Shown here piece by piece: positions 56,413-64,000 of a stretch of DNA of 64,000 nucleotides. A program made the translations under genes and the position numbers. This stretch comes from Streptococcus sp. (lineage in GTDB: Bacteria; Bacillota; Bacilli; Lactobacillales; Streptococcaceae), in NCBI GenBank assembly GCA_030527925.1, contig JAUMZW010000008.1, positions 1 to 64,000 of the forward strand. The letters run 5' to 3'. Below the pieces are notes generated by a model, which was not told where the DNA came from, searched no databases, and was given only the letters and a program-made list of their open reading frames with translations. The stretch's first letter is position 1. Every line of letters begins with the position of its first letter.

Positions 56413-57510
56413 TTATCTAAAATCGATACTAGACCTAGTGCATTCAATATTTTTATCATATAAATAAATATACGGTAATAAATCCTCTACTTCAACCAAC
56501 TTTGGCCCAAATATAATTTTATTTAAGGCTATCGGTGACTTTCTTTGCACATAAAGTTTAGGAAGTGAATCTTTAGTAGCATTTAACTTGATTTTTTCTC
56601 TATCACTAAAATCAACATATTTCAAAAGTCTTAACTCAGATTCATAAGCATAATCTGCTGATTTGAAAAGATAGCGGACCTCATCCAGATGTTTTGAAAA
56701 AATTTTTATCACATCATTATTTTCCTTATTTTTAGAGAAAATATTTTTAATGTCTTTAAGACTATTAGATATGTTACCGGCATCCTTTTCTTTTATCAAA
56801 TCAGTTTCTAAAATTTTTATTGCAGATTGACTACCTTTAGTTGTAATATAGGCAACCTTATAAAGGTAATCATTTTCATCGTCGAATTCTTTAATTTCAA
56901 ATTTAGAACAATCAGCATCATTTTCATCTTTTTGTAAAGTACTTTTATATGATTTAAAAGACATGTCTGAAAAATTAGCAGGCTTTTGTAATTTAAACGA
57001 TTCTTTCTTAAAAGCTATACAAACTCCTTTAGCATTATCTCCATATTGAGACCACATGGCTAGATTATCCAGATTTGTCGTTAAACTCATGAGAAACCAG
57101 GGTGTTACTGAAGATGTTAAATCAGCATCAGATTTCTTAAAATTATGATCAGATATGCCCAAGTATTCATCTAACATCTTTCCTTCCTTAGGGTCATTCA
57201 TATGAAGAACGTGACTAAGTCGCGAATAAGTTTCAGAGTTTTTTAGTTTCTGTCTCTGACCATCTTGCTCTATCTCATTCATGGCTAACATGAATCCAAG
57301 TGCTTGCAGACTTGTATAATGACCAAAAGCTTCTATATCGTCCTTAACTGTATCAATCAATAAAATTTGTTTGATATTATAAACCAACTTCAGTAATAAA
57401 ATAAAATCCTTTTGAGTTTCTTCCTTTTCCAATTCATTAAAATCATTATAAATTGATAAAGAATAACTATTTAAACCGTTAACAGCTTGTCCAAAAACTA
57501 AATTAATCAC
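56413..57510 (-). CDS. DUF2971 domain protein, C-terminal part of a probably frameshifted gene
   Basis: A DUF2971 domain is recognisable from HYTSLQALGFML, HVLHMNDPKEG, then LMSLTTNLDNLAMWSQYG and AKGVCIAFKKE. The GTG at 57510 is only a formal start: the frame is open upstream to 57675 and beyond, without ATG or ribosome-binding site, and overlaps the repeat gene in another frame. Adding one A to the A7 run at 57667-57673 would join the two into one protein of about 766 residues. The function of DUF2971 is not established. The locus lies between core genes with its own promoter, as accessory genes often do. Confidence 0.75.
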   Translation of the reverse strand: MINLVFGQAVNGLNSYSLSIYNDFNELEKEETQKDFILLLKLVYNIKQILLIDTVKDDIEAFGHYTSLQALGFMLAMNEIEQDGQRQKLKNSETYSRLSHVLHMNDPKEGKMLDEYLGISDHNFKKSDADLTSSVTPWFLMSLTTNLDNLAMWSQYGDNAKGVCIAFKKESFKLQKPANFSDMSFKSYKSTLQKDENDADCSKFEIKEFDDENDYLYKVAYITTKGSQSAIKILETDLIKEKDAGNISNSLKDIKNIFSKNKENNDVIKIFSKHLDEVRYLFKSADYAYESELRLLKYVDFSDREKIKLNATKDSLPKLYVQRKSPIALNKIIFGPKLVEVEDLLPYIYLYDKNIECTRSSIDFR

Positions 57511-57653
57511 GTTTACAATACCTTTAATTAATTCATCCTTATCATTTGATATATTAATTTTTAAAAAGAAGTCAAAAAGTTTATTTTTAATTATTAACGG
57601 GATAACCTCCGAATGATTTTCAAATAATTCAATTAAAATTCTTAATTTTTCTG

Positions 57654-58712
57654 CTAATTTAAGTAATTTTTTTCGTGATTTAAAAAATCAACAATATTCC
57701 ATAAACCCATTATATAGTAAATCACAATATTTTTACTATTTGAAAAAGAAGTATGTAACTTCCCTAATTGGGAAATTGTCCTTGATTTCAAGTCTAAATC
57801 CGATTGATTTGCTGATAAATTAACTAAACCAGAGGCATATACACTTCCTATTGCTTCACTTGTTGAAAAAGAAGCATGTAATTTCCCTAATTGCGAAATT
57901 GTCCTTGATTTCAAGTCTAAATCCGATTGAGCATTTGATAGATTAAATAAACCTTTTGCATACGCAAGTCCTATTCCTTCACTTGTTGAAAAAGAAGCGT
58001 GTAATTTCCCTAATTGCGAAATTGTCCCTTTTATCGAGTCTAAATCCGATTGTTTTGCTGATAAATTAACTAAACCTTTTGCATATTCAAATCCTATTTC
58101 TTCCCTTGTTGGAAAAGAAATATGTAACTTCTCTAATTGCGAAATTGTCCCTTTTAGCGAGTATAAATCCAATTGATTTTCTGATAAATTAAATAAACCT
58201 TTTGCATACGCAAGTCCTATTCTTTCACTTGTTGAAAAAGAAGAATGTAATTTCCCTAATTGCGAAATTGTCCTTGATTTCAAGTCTAAATCCGATTGAG
58301 CATTTGATAAATTAAATAAACCTTTTGTATACGCAAGTCCTATTCCTTCACTTATTGGAAAAGAAGAATGTAATTTCCCTAATTGCGAAATTGTCTTTGA
58401 TTTCGAGTCTAAATCCGATTGAGCAAATGATAAATTAAATAAACCAACGGAATATAAAAGTGCTATATTTTCATTTTTTAAATAGTCTTGATACAATTTC
58501 TTTAGACTAGTAACGATTTTCTTAATAAGGTCGATATTATTTGATTTTAGCAATAACTGTACCAAAGTTTTACCAAATTTCTGAGCTAAATCCTCATCCC
58601 TATCTTCACATTGCCAAAACTTTATTTCTAGAGTGCTAATATCATCTAACTTTTTTAGTTCTATGTCTTTTTCGAACTCTTGTAAATATTTTTCCAATTC
58701 TTTCTTTTTCAT
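57654..58712 (-). CDS. 41-residue repeat protein, N-terminal part of a probably frameshifted gene
   Basis: A 352-residue piece: an alpha-helical lead (1-65), a degenerate unit (66-106), five full 41-residue units (107-311) and a broken sixth. The consensus begins TISQLGKLHASFSTSE, then IGLAYAKGLFNLS and a QSDLDLKSR end, like the helical TPR-type repeats of STAND-associated proteins. It stops at 57654 soon after an A7 run; in the -1 frame it continues into the DUF2971 domain. ATG 58712 has GGAG upstream and a good promoter at 58749-58777. No signal peptide. Confidence 0.75.
   Translation of the reverse strand: MKKKELEKYLQEFEKDIELKKLDDISTLEIKFWQCEDRDEDLAQKFGKTLVQLLLKSNNIDLIKKIVTSLKKLYQDYLKNENIALLYSVGLFNLSFAQSDLDSKSKTISQLGKLHSSFPISEGIGLAYTKGLFNLSNAQSDLDLKSRTISQLGKLHSSFSTSERIGLAYAKGLFNLSENQLDLYSLKGTISQLEKLHISFPTREEIGFEYAKGLVNLSAKQSDLDSIKGTISQLGKLHASFSTSEGIGLAYAKGLFNLSNAQSDLDLKSRTISQLGKLHASFSTSEAIGSVYASGLVNLSANQSDLDLKSRTISQLGKLHTSFSNSKNIVIYYIMGLWNIVDFLNHEKNYLN
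57700..58520 (-). repeat. Tandem 123-bp coding repeats
   Basis: Six to seven units of 123 bases (41 codons). Nucleotide identity between some units is very high: the stretch encoding FSTSEGIGLAYAKGLFNLS recurs with few changes. The exact period keeps the frame, so unequal recombination would change repeat number without breaking the protein. Confidence 0.85.
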
Positions 58713-58748
58713 TGTAATTCTCCACTTCTAGCCAATCACCTTAAATTT

Positions 58749-58777
58749 ATTATAACCTATTTCCAAAAAGCCATCAA
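58749..58777 (-). promoter_or_regulatory. Promoter of the repeat/DUF2971 locus
   Basis: On the minus strand TTGATG (58772-58777) and TATAAT (58749-58754) with a 17-base spacer, about 36 bases before the ATG. Confidence 0.7.
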
Positions 58778-58784
58778 AAAAGTC

Positions 58785-58819
58785 AAAAAGAATCGAATTC
58801 TAAGAATTCGATTCTTTTT
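58785..58819 (-). terminator. pheST terminator
   Basis: AAAAAGAATCGAATTC (58785-58800) pairs perfectly with GAATTCGATTCTTTTT (58804-58819), directly after the pheT stop on the minus strand. Confidence 0.9.
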
Positions 58820-58822
58820 TGG

Positions 58823-61228
58823 TTACCTAACTTCTACCCCTAATTTTTCAATCAGTGCTGTACTAATCTTAGTCATATAAGTTGCTACTTCTTCATCCGT
58901 TAGATTATCGGTAGGATTTTGGAAGGTTAGACTATAAGCCATTGATTTTTTATCTTGAGCCATGTTATTCCCTTGATAAACATCAAAGAGTTTGATGTCA
59001 GTTAGGCGTTTAACACCTGCACTCTTAATTGTTTCAATAATATCTTGATGACTTATTTCTTTTGAGACTAAGAGTGCAATATCACGATTAACTGCTGGGT
59101 ATTTTGTGATTTCCGTAAAAATCTCATCACTTGGTAATAAAGACAAAATCTTATCTAAATCAAGTTCAGCAACATAGGTTTCAGGAATGCTATATGCTTT
59201 AGCAGTCTGAGGATGAACTTGTCCTAAATAGCCAACCGTTTGACCAGAAATCATGATTTTTGCAGTTCGTCCTGGATGTAAGCTTGATAAACCTTGATAA
59301 GTCTGATAGTCAGCTGATAAACCTAATTTATCAAAAATCATCTCAAGAATTCCCTTAACATAGAAGAAATCAACTGCGATTGCAGGTGTTTGGAAATCCT
59401 TAGGCAGGATAAGACCAGAGATAGCCAATGCAAAGCTATTAATTTCCTCTGGTAGGTCTTCTTTAGGATTGCCGGTCTGTTTGAAGATGCGTCCCATTTC
59501 ATATAAGGCGACATTAGTATTTTTTCTAGCACTATTGTAAGACACAATATCAAGTATTCCAGATACGAGATTTTGTCGAAGAACGGAACGCTCTACACTC
59601 ATTGGCCACATCAACTCTGTTAAATGTGTTGGCTCAATGGCAAATTCAAGTGATTTTTCTGGTGTTGTCAATGTATATGAAATAACCTCTGATAAACCCG
59701 CCCCTTCAGCCAAGGTTTGCAAATGTCTTGAAAACTGTTGAACTTTTGTAAGTTCTCCTGCTGTACCTGATGTACTAGGTAGGGTGCTAGGTAAGTTATC
59801 ATAACCATAAATACGAGCAATTTCTTCAACAAGGTCAGCCTGAATCGTAATATCCCAACGACGTTTTGGAACATAAACAGTGACGTTCTCTTCCTCAACT
59901 GATACTTCAAACTCTAATTGTTGGAAGATCTTCTTAATCTCATCAAGAGTCAATGCTGTTCCTAAGCGCGTGTTAACATAAGTTAGGTTTGTTGTTACAG
60001 CTAGTGGCTCTGTATCTACTTCTCCATATGATAAGGTATCTGATAAAATATCCCCGCCAGATAATTCCTGAATCATCGCAGCAGCATAATCTAGAGCCTC
60101 TTCTATAGTCTCAACATTAATCCCTTTTTCAAAACGAGCTGATGATTCTGAACGTAAATTCAGACGACTACTTGTCTTACGGATAGATTTCCCATCAAAT
60201 AAAGCAGCTTCTAAGACAACGGTTCTTGTATCAGAAGAAATCTCTGTTGACTGACCTCCCATAACTCCAGCCAAAGCAACAGCTTTATCATCAACCGTAA
60301 TAATGATATCCTCGCTACTTAAGTCTCGCTCTTCACCATCAAGAGTTACTAGCTTCTCAGAATCCTTAGCTAATCTAGCTCCTAGTACATTACCATCAAA
60401 CTTATCAAAATCAAAAGCATGCATTGGTTGACCAAAATATAGCAACACATAGTTTGTAACATCGACAACAGTATTCAAAGGACGAATCCCTGCATTCATC
60501 AAACGATTTTGAAGCCATTGTGGACTCTCTTTGATAGTCACATTTTTCAGCACACGTGCTTTATAAGTTTTTACTTTATCTGTTGTAATGTTTAGACTAA
60601 GACGCTCAGAAACCTTTTCTGAAATTTCATTGATAACTTTTGTATTAAAAGTCGGAGTCTTATCATAAATAGCAGCTACTTCATAAGCAACACCTCTCAT
60701 AGAAAGGGCATCTGCACGATTTGGTGTGATAGATAACTCAATAATCTCATCATCCATATCTAGGTAGGGAAAAACACTCTCTCCTACTATAGCATCTTCT
60801 GGAAGATAATGAATACCCTCTGAATACTCCTTTGGAATAATAGATTCAGAAACACCAAGTTCTTGAAGAGAGCAAACCATTCCAAGTGATTCCATGCCTC
60901 GGATTTTGCCTTTTTTTATCTTATAGTTATCTGCAATTCTAGCACCAGGTAAAGCAACAATAACCTTAATTCCTGCTTTAATATTTGGTGCACCACAAAC
61001 CACTTGTCTTACATCATCATCACCAGTCTTAATTTGACAAAGGTGAAGGTGAGTTTCTGGAACATCTTCACAAGATAAAACTTGACCAACAACAATTTTT
61101 GATAAACCTTCTGAGGGATTGCTAACCCCTTCAACTTCAATACCAGTTGTTGACATCTTTTCAGATAACTCATGACTAGTCGCATCAATATCAACGAGTT
61201 CTTTTAACCATTTATAACTTACTAACAT
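58823..61228 (-). CDS. pheT: Phenylalanine-tRNA ligase beta subunit
   Basis: An 801-residue beta subunit of the (alpha-beta)2 synthetase. It begins [15 protein letters not shown] tRNA-binding OB domain (about 40-150), the B3/B4 editing domain (about 210-400), the B5 domain and a C-terminal ferredoxin-like anticodon-binding domain are in order, with normal length. It follows pheS by 14 bases and is controlled with it by the T-box upstream of pheS. Confidence 0.97.
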   Translation of the reverse strand: MLVSYKWLKELVDIDATSHELSEKMSTTGIEVEGVSNPSEGLSKIVVGQVLSCEDVPETHLHLCQIKTGDDDVRQVVCGAPNIKAGIKVIVALPGARIADNYKIKKGKIRGMESLGMVCSLQELGVSESIIPKEYSEGIHYLPEDAIVGESVFPYLDMDDEIIELSITPNRADALSMRGVAYEVAAIYDKTPTFNTKVINEISEKVSERLSLNITTDKVKTYKARVLKNVTIKESPQWLQNRLMNAGIRPLNTVVDVTNYVLLYFGQPMHAFDFDKFDGNVLGARLAKDSEKLVTLDGEERDLSSEDIIITVDDKAVALAGVMGGQSTEISSDTRTVVLEAALFDGKSIRKTSSRLNLRSESSARFEKGINVETIEEALDYAAAMIQELSGGDILSDTLSYGEVDTEPLAVTTNLTYVNTRLGTALTLDEIKKIFQQLEFEVSVEEENVTVYVPKRRWDITIQADLVEEIARIYGYDNLPSTLPSTSGTAGELTKVQQFSRHLQTLAEGAGLSEVISYTLTTPEKSLEFAIEPTHLTELMWPMSVERSVLRQNLVSGILDIVSYNSARKNTNVALYEMGRIFKQTGNPKEDLPEEINSFALAISGLILPKDFQTPAIAVDFFYVKGILEMIFDKLGLSADYQTYQGLSSLHPGRTAKIMISGQTVGYLGQVHPQTAKAYSIPETYVAELDLDKILSLLPSDEIFTEITKYPAVNRDIALLVSKEISHQDIIETIKSAGVKRLTDIKLFDVYQGNNMAQDKKSMAYSLTFQNPTDNLTDEEVATYMTKISTALIEKLGVEVR

Positions 61229-61242
61229 TTTATCTTCCTATC

Positions 61243-62286
61243 TTACTTAAATTGTTCAGTGAAACGGACATCACCTTGGTAAAATCCTCTAATATCATTG
61301 ATACCATAGCGTAACATCGCAATTCTTTCTTGACCTAATCCAAAGGCAAAACCTGAATAAACTTCCGAATCAATGCCTGACATCTCTAAAACACTAGGAT
61401 GGACCATACCAGCTCCTAGAATTTCAATCCAACCTGTCTTTTTACAGACATTACATCCTTGACCCCCACATTTAAAGCAAGAAACATCAACTTCAACTGA
61501 TGGCTCTGTAAATGGGAAATAAGATGGTCTTAGACGGATTTTACGCTCATCACCAAACATTTTCTTAATAATCATCTCAAGTGTTCCTTTAAGGTCTCCC
61601 ATAGAGATTTCTTTTCCAACTACTAAGCCTTCGATTTGATGGAATTGGTGGGAATGTGTTGCATCATCTGTATCACGACGAAATACTCGCCCTGGTGAAA
61701 TCATCTTCAAAGGACCTTTTGAAAAATCATGTTGGTCCATCGTACGAGCCTGAACTGGACTAGTATGCGTTCTTAGTAAGATTTCATCAGTTATATAAAA
61801 CGTGTCTTGCATGTCACGTGCAGGGTGATCCTTAGGAAGATTCATACGCTCAAAATTATAGTAGTCTTTTTCCACCTCGTAACCCTCAATAATTTTAAAG
61901 CCCATACCTAAAAAGATATCTTCTATCTCTTGGCTAGTTTGTGTTAAGATATGGCTGTTTCCAACTGTAATTGGTCTACCAGGTAAGGTAACATCGATAC
62001 TCTCCGAGAGCAATTGTAATCTAATTTTTTCTTCTTCCACTAATTTGGCTTGTTCATCAAAGGCATTTGTTAAAACATCACGAACTTCATTGACTTGTTT
62101 TCCAACAATAGGTCTCATCTCATGAGATAAATCTTTTAATCCTTTTAAAAGCTCTGTAAGAGAACCTTTTTTACCCAATACACTAACTCTTAAGTCTTGT
62201 AGTTCTTTTGCATTTTCTGCCTTGATAACTTTTAATTTTTCTTGAGTTGATGTCATTAACTCATGTAATTGTTCTTGTAAGTTCAT
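61243..62286 (-). CDS. pheS: Phenylalanine-tRNA ligase alpha subunit
   Basis: A 347-residue catalytic subunit. The N-terminal coiled coil (about 1-90) binds tRNA-Phe; the class II core has motif 2 [19 protein letters not shown] (about 200-218) and motif 3 near [14 protein letters not shown] (about 317-330). ATG 62286 follows GGAGG at 62291-62295. First gene of the T-box-controlled pheST operon. Confidence 0.97.
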   Translation of the reverse strand: MNLQEQLHELMTSTQEKLKVIKAENAKELQDLRVSVLGKKGSLTELLKGLKDLSHEMRPIVGKQVNEVRDVLTNAFDEQAKLVEEEKIRLQLLSESIDVTLPGRPITVGNSHILTQTSQEIEDIFLGMGFKIIEGYEVEKDYYNFERMNLPKDHPARDMQDTFYITDEILLRTHTSPVQARTMDQHDFSKGPLKMISPGRVFRRDTDDATHSHQFHQIEGLVVGKEISMGDLKGTLEMIIKKMFGDERKIRLRPSYFPFTEPSVEVDVSCFKCGGQGCNVCKKTGWIEILGAGMVHPSVLEMSGIDSEVYSGFAFGLGQERIAMLRYGINDIRGFYQGDVRFTEQFK

Positions 62287-62294
62287 ATTCCCTC

Positions 62295-62500
62295 CATAAA
62301 AAAACGTGCCAAATCTCCATATATCGGAGCGTTGACACGCGGTACCATCCGTTTTTGTCTAACATAATATTAGACCTTAATTCATAGTCATTTGGTAAGT
62401 GAATTCACAAAATTTCCCACTAAAAAGCTTCCAGTCTATGGCCTTTATTCCCTGTTGTTTTCCATTTTTGTTACTATTCTTACTGACTGTATTCAATTAA
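62295..62500 (-). ncRNA. T-box leader of pheST
   Basis: The T-box core GGATGGTACCGCG lies on the minus strand (TGGTACCGCG at 62338-62347), followed by a terminator whose stem reads CGTGTCAACGCTCC with GGAGATTTGGCACG and ends in TTTTTTT. Uncharged tRNA-Phe binding is the established trigger for this class. Confidence 0.9.
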
Positions 62501-62504
62501 AACT

Positions 62505-62533
62505 ATTCTAGCAAATTTTTAGTCCTTTGACAA
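62505..62533 (-). promoter_or_regulatory. pheST promoter
   Basis: On the minus strand TTGTCA (62528-62533) and TAGAAT (62505-62510) with a 17-base spacer, directly before the T-box leader. Confidence 0.8.
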
Positions 62534-62550
62534 GATGATATCCAGAAATT

Positions 62551-63375
62551 TTATTGTTTACTGACACTACCTGTCTCATAATCAAATTTTAAACCATTTT
62601 GTACATTTGGAACAAAAACATTAAACTCTAAACTACCGTCAGAAGATTTTGCTTCCATGTGTGTTCCACTTGGTAAAATATTACCTTTACCATACACTAG
62701 ACTAACACGATAACGGATACGTTTATTATTGTCTAGAGCTTTTCGAACAAGAGTTTCATAATAATTTTGACCTCTAGAGTCATCGTCTCTAGCTTCATTT
62801 GCCCAAGCAGTTTGAGTTGCAACATTTTTAGGATTACTTGTTGACGCATCAAAATTTTTAAGACCACCTACTAATGCATATCCTAAAAGATGACCACGAT
62901 CTACAGCATGTTCATACTCACCACTTAGACCATGTAATTGATGCCAACCTGCAGGTTTCCAAGATGTATAGCCACCACCTGTTTCCTCTCGTGTCTTATA
63001 TTGTCGAGTAGTTTTTGCAAGTAAGGCATTCCCAACAGAAGGAACAGTTTTACCTTTAATTGTGATTGTTTTACTTTCTGCGTATGGAACACTTGAAACC
63101 TTAGCATCTAAAGATGTCTTATTACCATTAACTATATATGAACCTGTACCATTCCATTTAACACCACCTTTTAACTGTGAAGAAACTCCTTTTGTTAGTA
63201 CAGAATCAGCTAATGATTTTTTAGGTGTTGACGGGTTTTTACTTGATATTACAATTTCATCTTTTTGACTAGACAAAGATTGACTCTGATGATTAGTCAT
63301 CGATATAAAACCAATACCGATTGCTGCTAAAGATGCTACTGCTGAATAGACTGTTTTTCTAACTTTTTTATCCAT
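62551..63375 (-). CDS. endA: DNA/RNA non-specific endonuclease EndA
   Basis: A 274-residue membrane-anchored nuclease of the DRGH beta-beta-alpha-metal type. An N-terminal segment (about residues 9-26) precedes the catalytic domain with [12 protein letters not shown] (His near 162), TQTAWANEA (Asn near 193) and NYYETLVRK (Glu near 207). Length and sequence closely follow pneumococcal EndA, which degrades one strand during DNA uptake and escapes neutrophil traps. It lies after epuA and murA as in pneumococcus. Confidence 0.93.
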   Translation of the reverse strand: MDKKVRKTVYSAVASLAAIGIGFISMTNHQSQSLSSQKDEIVISSKNPSTPKKSLADSVLTKGVSSQLKGGVKWNGTGSYIVNGNKTSLDAKVSSVPYAESKTITIKGKTVPSVGNALLAKTTRQYKTREETGGGYTSWKPAGWHQLHGLSGEYEHAVDRGHLLGYALVGGLKNFDASTSNPKNVATQTAWANEARDDDSRGQNYYETLVRKALDNNKRIRYRVSLVYGKGNILPSGTHMEAKSSDGSLEFNVFVPNVQNGLKFDYETGSVSKQ

Positions 63376-63388
63376 AATATCTTATAAC

Positions 63389-63577
63389 CTACTTACCTGA
63401 AAATTTAGAAAAGATACTTTGCCATTTATCTGGTGATAGGATAGCAAAAGGATTTTTACCATCCCCAATCACGCCATAACCAATCACTAAACCAATTAAT
63501 AAAAATATTAAAGCAAGAATACCTATCAATACAATTATTCCAACCTGTTTAATGACATATGAAATACTATTTGACAT
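63389..63577 (-). CDS. epuA: EpuA-type small membrane protein (annotated RNA polymerase beta-like)
   Basis: A 62-residue protein with one long hydrophobic segment (about residues 12-35) and a short outer tail with NPFAILSPDKWQ. This is the pattern of EpuA, always found between murA and endA in streptococci, and often named DNA-directed RNA polymerase subunit beta by similarity of the tail. Function not established. ATG 63577 lies one base after the murA stop, with TGAGGGA upstream. Confidence 0.85.
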   Translation of the reverse strand: MSNSISYVIKQVGIIVLIGILALIFLLIGLVIGYGVIGDGKNPFAILSPDKWQSIFSKFSGK

Positions 63578-63578
63578 T

Positions 63579-64000
63579 TTATCCCTCACTTACACGTGTA
63601 ATATCGGCACCTAATTGTGCTAACTTTTCATGAAACTTATAGTAACCTCTATCTAAATGATTTAATTGAGAAACTTTTGTTGTCCCTGATGCAACCATCC
63701 CCATTAAAATCAAGGCTGCACTAGCCCTTAAATCTGTGGACATAACAGGAGCACCTTGTAAGACCTCTCCCCCGTGAATCAAAGCTGTATCTCTTAAAAT
63801 TTCAGAGTGCAATCCCATACGTCGTAATTCTTCCAAATGTTGAAAACGATTTTCGAAAACGGTTTCAATCATTGTTGACTCTCCTTTGACTACAGCCATC
63901 AAAGCCGTAAATTGAGCTTGCATATCTGTTGGAAATCCTGGATGAGGTAAGGTTTTTACCGTTACAGGACGAAGATTAGAAACATTTGATTTTACTCGAA
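63579..64000 (-). CDS. murA: UDP-N-acetylglucosamine 1-carboxyvinyltransferase (partial)
   Basis: The C-terminal 140 residues of MurA; the gene continues past the right edge. The TLPHPGFPTDMQAQF stretch and ENRFQHLEELRRMG, then TDLRASAALILMG, are diagnostic. MurA transfers enolpyruvate to UDP-GlcNAc, the first committed step of peptidoglycan synthesis and target of fosfomycin; the active-site Cys loop lies outside the window. The frame reads straight to the edge, so the ATG at 63923 is internal. Confidence 0.96.
   Translation of the reverse strand, partial: RVKSNVSNLRPVTVKTLPHPGFPTDMQAQFTALMAVVKGESTMIETVFENRFQHLEELRRMGLHSEILRDTALIHGGEVLQGAPVMSTDLRASAALILMGMVASGTTKVSQLNHLDRGYYKFHEKLAQLGADITRVSEG

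Noticed and set aside
56413..57510. DUF2971 part as an independent gene from GTG 57510
   Set aside because: The frame is open far upstream, the GTG has no ribosome-binding site, and a one-base change in the A7 run joins it to the repeat gene.
57700..58520. CRISPR-like array
   Set aside because: The repeats are 123 bases, continuous, without spacers, and code in frame.
63579..63923. Short independent gene starting at ATG 63923
   Set aside because: The frame reads through to the window edge as MurA sequence, so this ATG is internal.

Overview
The window is a 64 kb piece of chromosome from a low-GC Gram-positive coccus, almost certainly a Streptococcus. The evidence is the set and order of genes: rplJL with an L10 leader, pfkA-pyk-lepB-glmS beside a DnaE-type polymerase, cdaA-cdaR-glmM divergent from murT-gatD, murA-epuA-endA next to a T-box-controlled pheST, and an FbpA/PavA-type RqcH. 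A pyogenic-group species is likely, but the sequence alone does not fix the species. Most of the window is core housekeeping DNA on the minus strand. I saw no tRNA, rRNA, CRISPR array or intact mobile element.

Layout. 1-1.2 kb: the remnant of a Y-family DNA polymerase gene plus two small genes, cut by the left edge, then about 600 bases of decayed intergenic DNA with hairpins and an IS256-like end. 1.8-2.9 kb: rplJL with leader and promoter. 3-11.5 kb: one tight seven-gene operon (DUF1149, DegV, dapB, cca, an ABC-F protein, a heterodimeric ABC exporter). 11.7-15.8 kb: an envelope module (GT2/GtrA glycosyltransferase, carbohydrate-binding lipoprotein, phosphodiester glycosidase, small membrane protein) whose two intergenic spaces both carry CiaR-like repeats. 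15.9-21.2 kb: a four-gene 2-oxoacid dehydrogenase operon. 21.4-27 kb: an EIIC-like permease behind a hairpin leader, an MFS transporter, an rgg regulator killed by a stop codon, an ABC-F protein and a membrane-anchored metalloprotease. 27.8-33.4 kb: esterase, RNase J2-like protein and the trpXYZ tryptophan transporter. 33.5-43.7 kb: rqcH, glmS, a divergent signal peptidase, pyk, pfkA, dnaE. 43.8-50.1 kb: a YtrA/ABC operon, trhO and a hemW operon. 50.2-56.4 kb: a GNAT pseudogene, the c-di-AMP/glucosamine operon and murT-gatD. 56.4-58.7 kb: an accessory locus of 41-residue repeats joined out of frame to a DUF2971 domain. 58.8-64 kb: pheT, pheS with T-box, endA, epuA and the end of murA.

Most notable. 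(1) The trpXYZ leader (33,211-33,430) carries a promoter, a ribosome-binding site, a 15-codon reading frame with two Trp codons just before its stop, competing helices and a terminator. This is the layout of classical ribosome-mediated tryptophan attenuation, not the T-box usually expected for Trp genes in Firmicutes. (2) The repeat/DUF2971 locus reads as one roughly 766-residue protein split by a seven-A run that is also a slippery heptamer. (3) The envelope module may belong to the CiaRH regulon. (4) rgg and the GNAT gene each carry one in-frame nonsense codon in an otherwise intact frame. (5) hemW and murT have extended -10 promoters six bases before the ATG, as if leaderless.

The core genes connect envelope building and its control: GlmS and GlmM supply UDP-GlcNAc, MurA takes the first committed peptidoglycan step, MurT/GatD amidate lipid II, and CdaA/CdaR make and control c-di-AMP next to GlmM.
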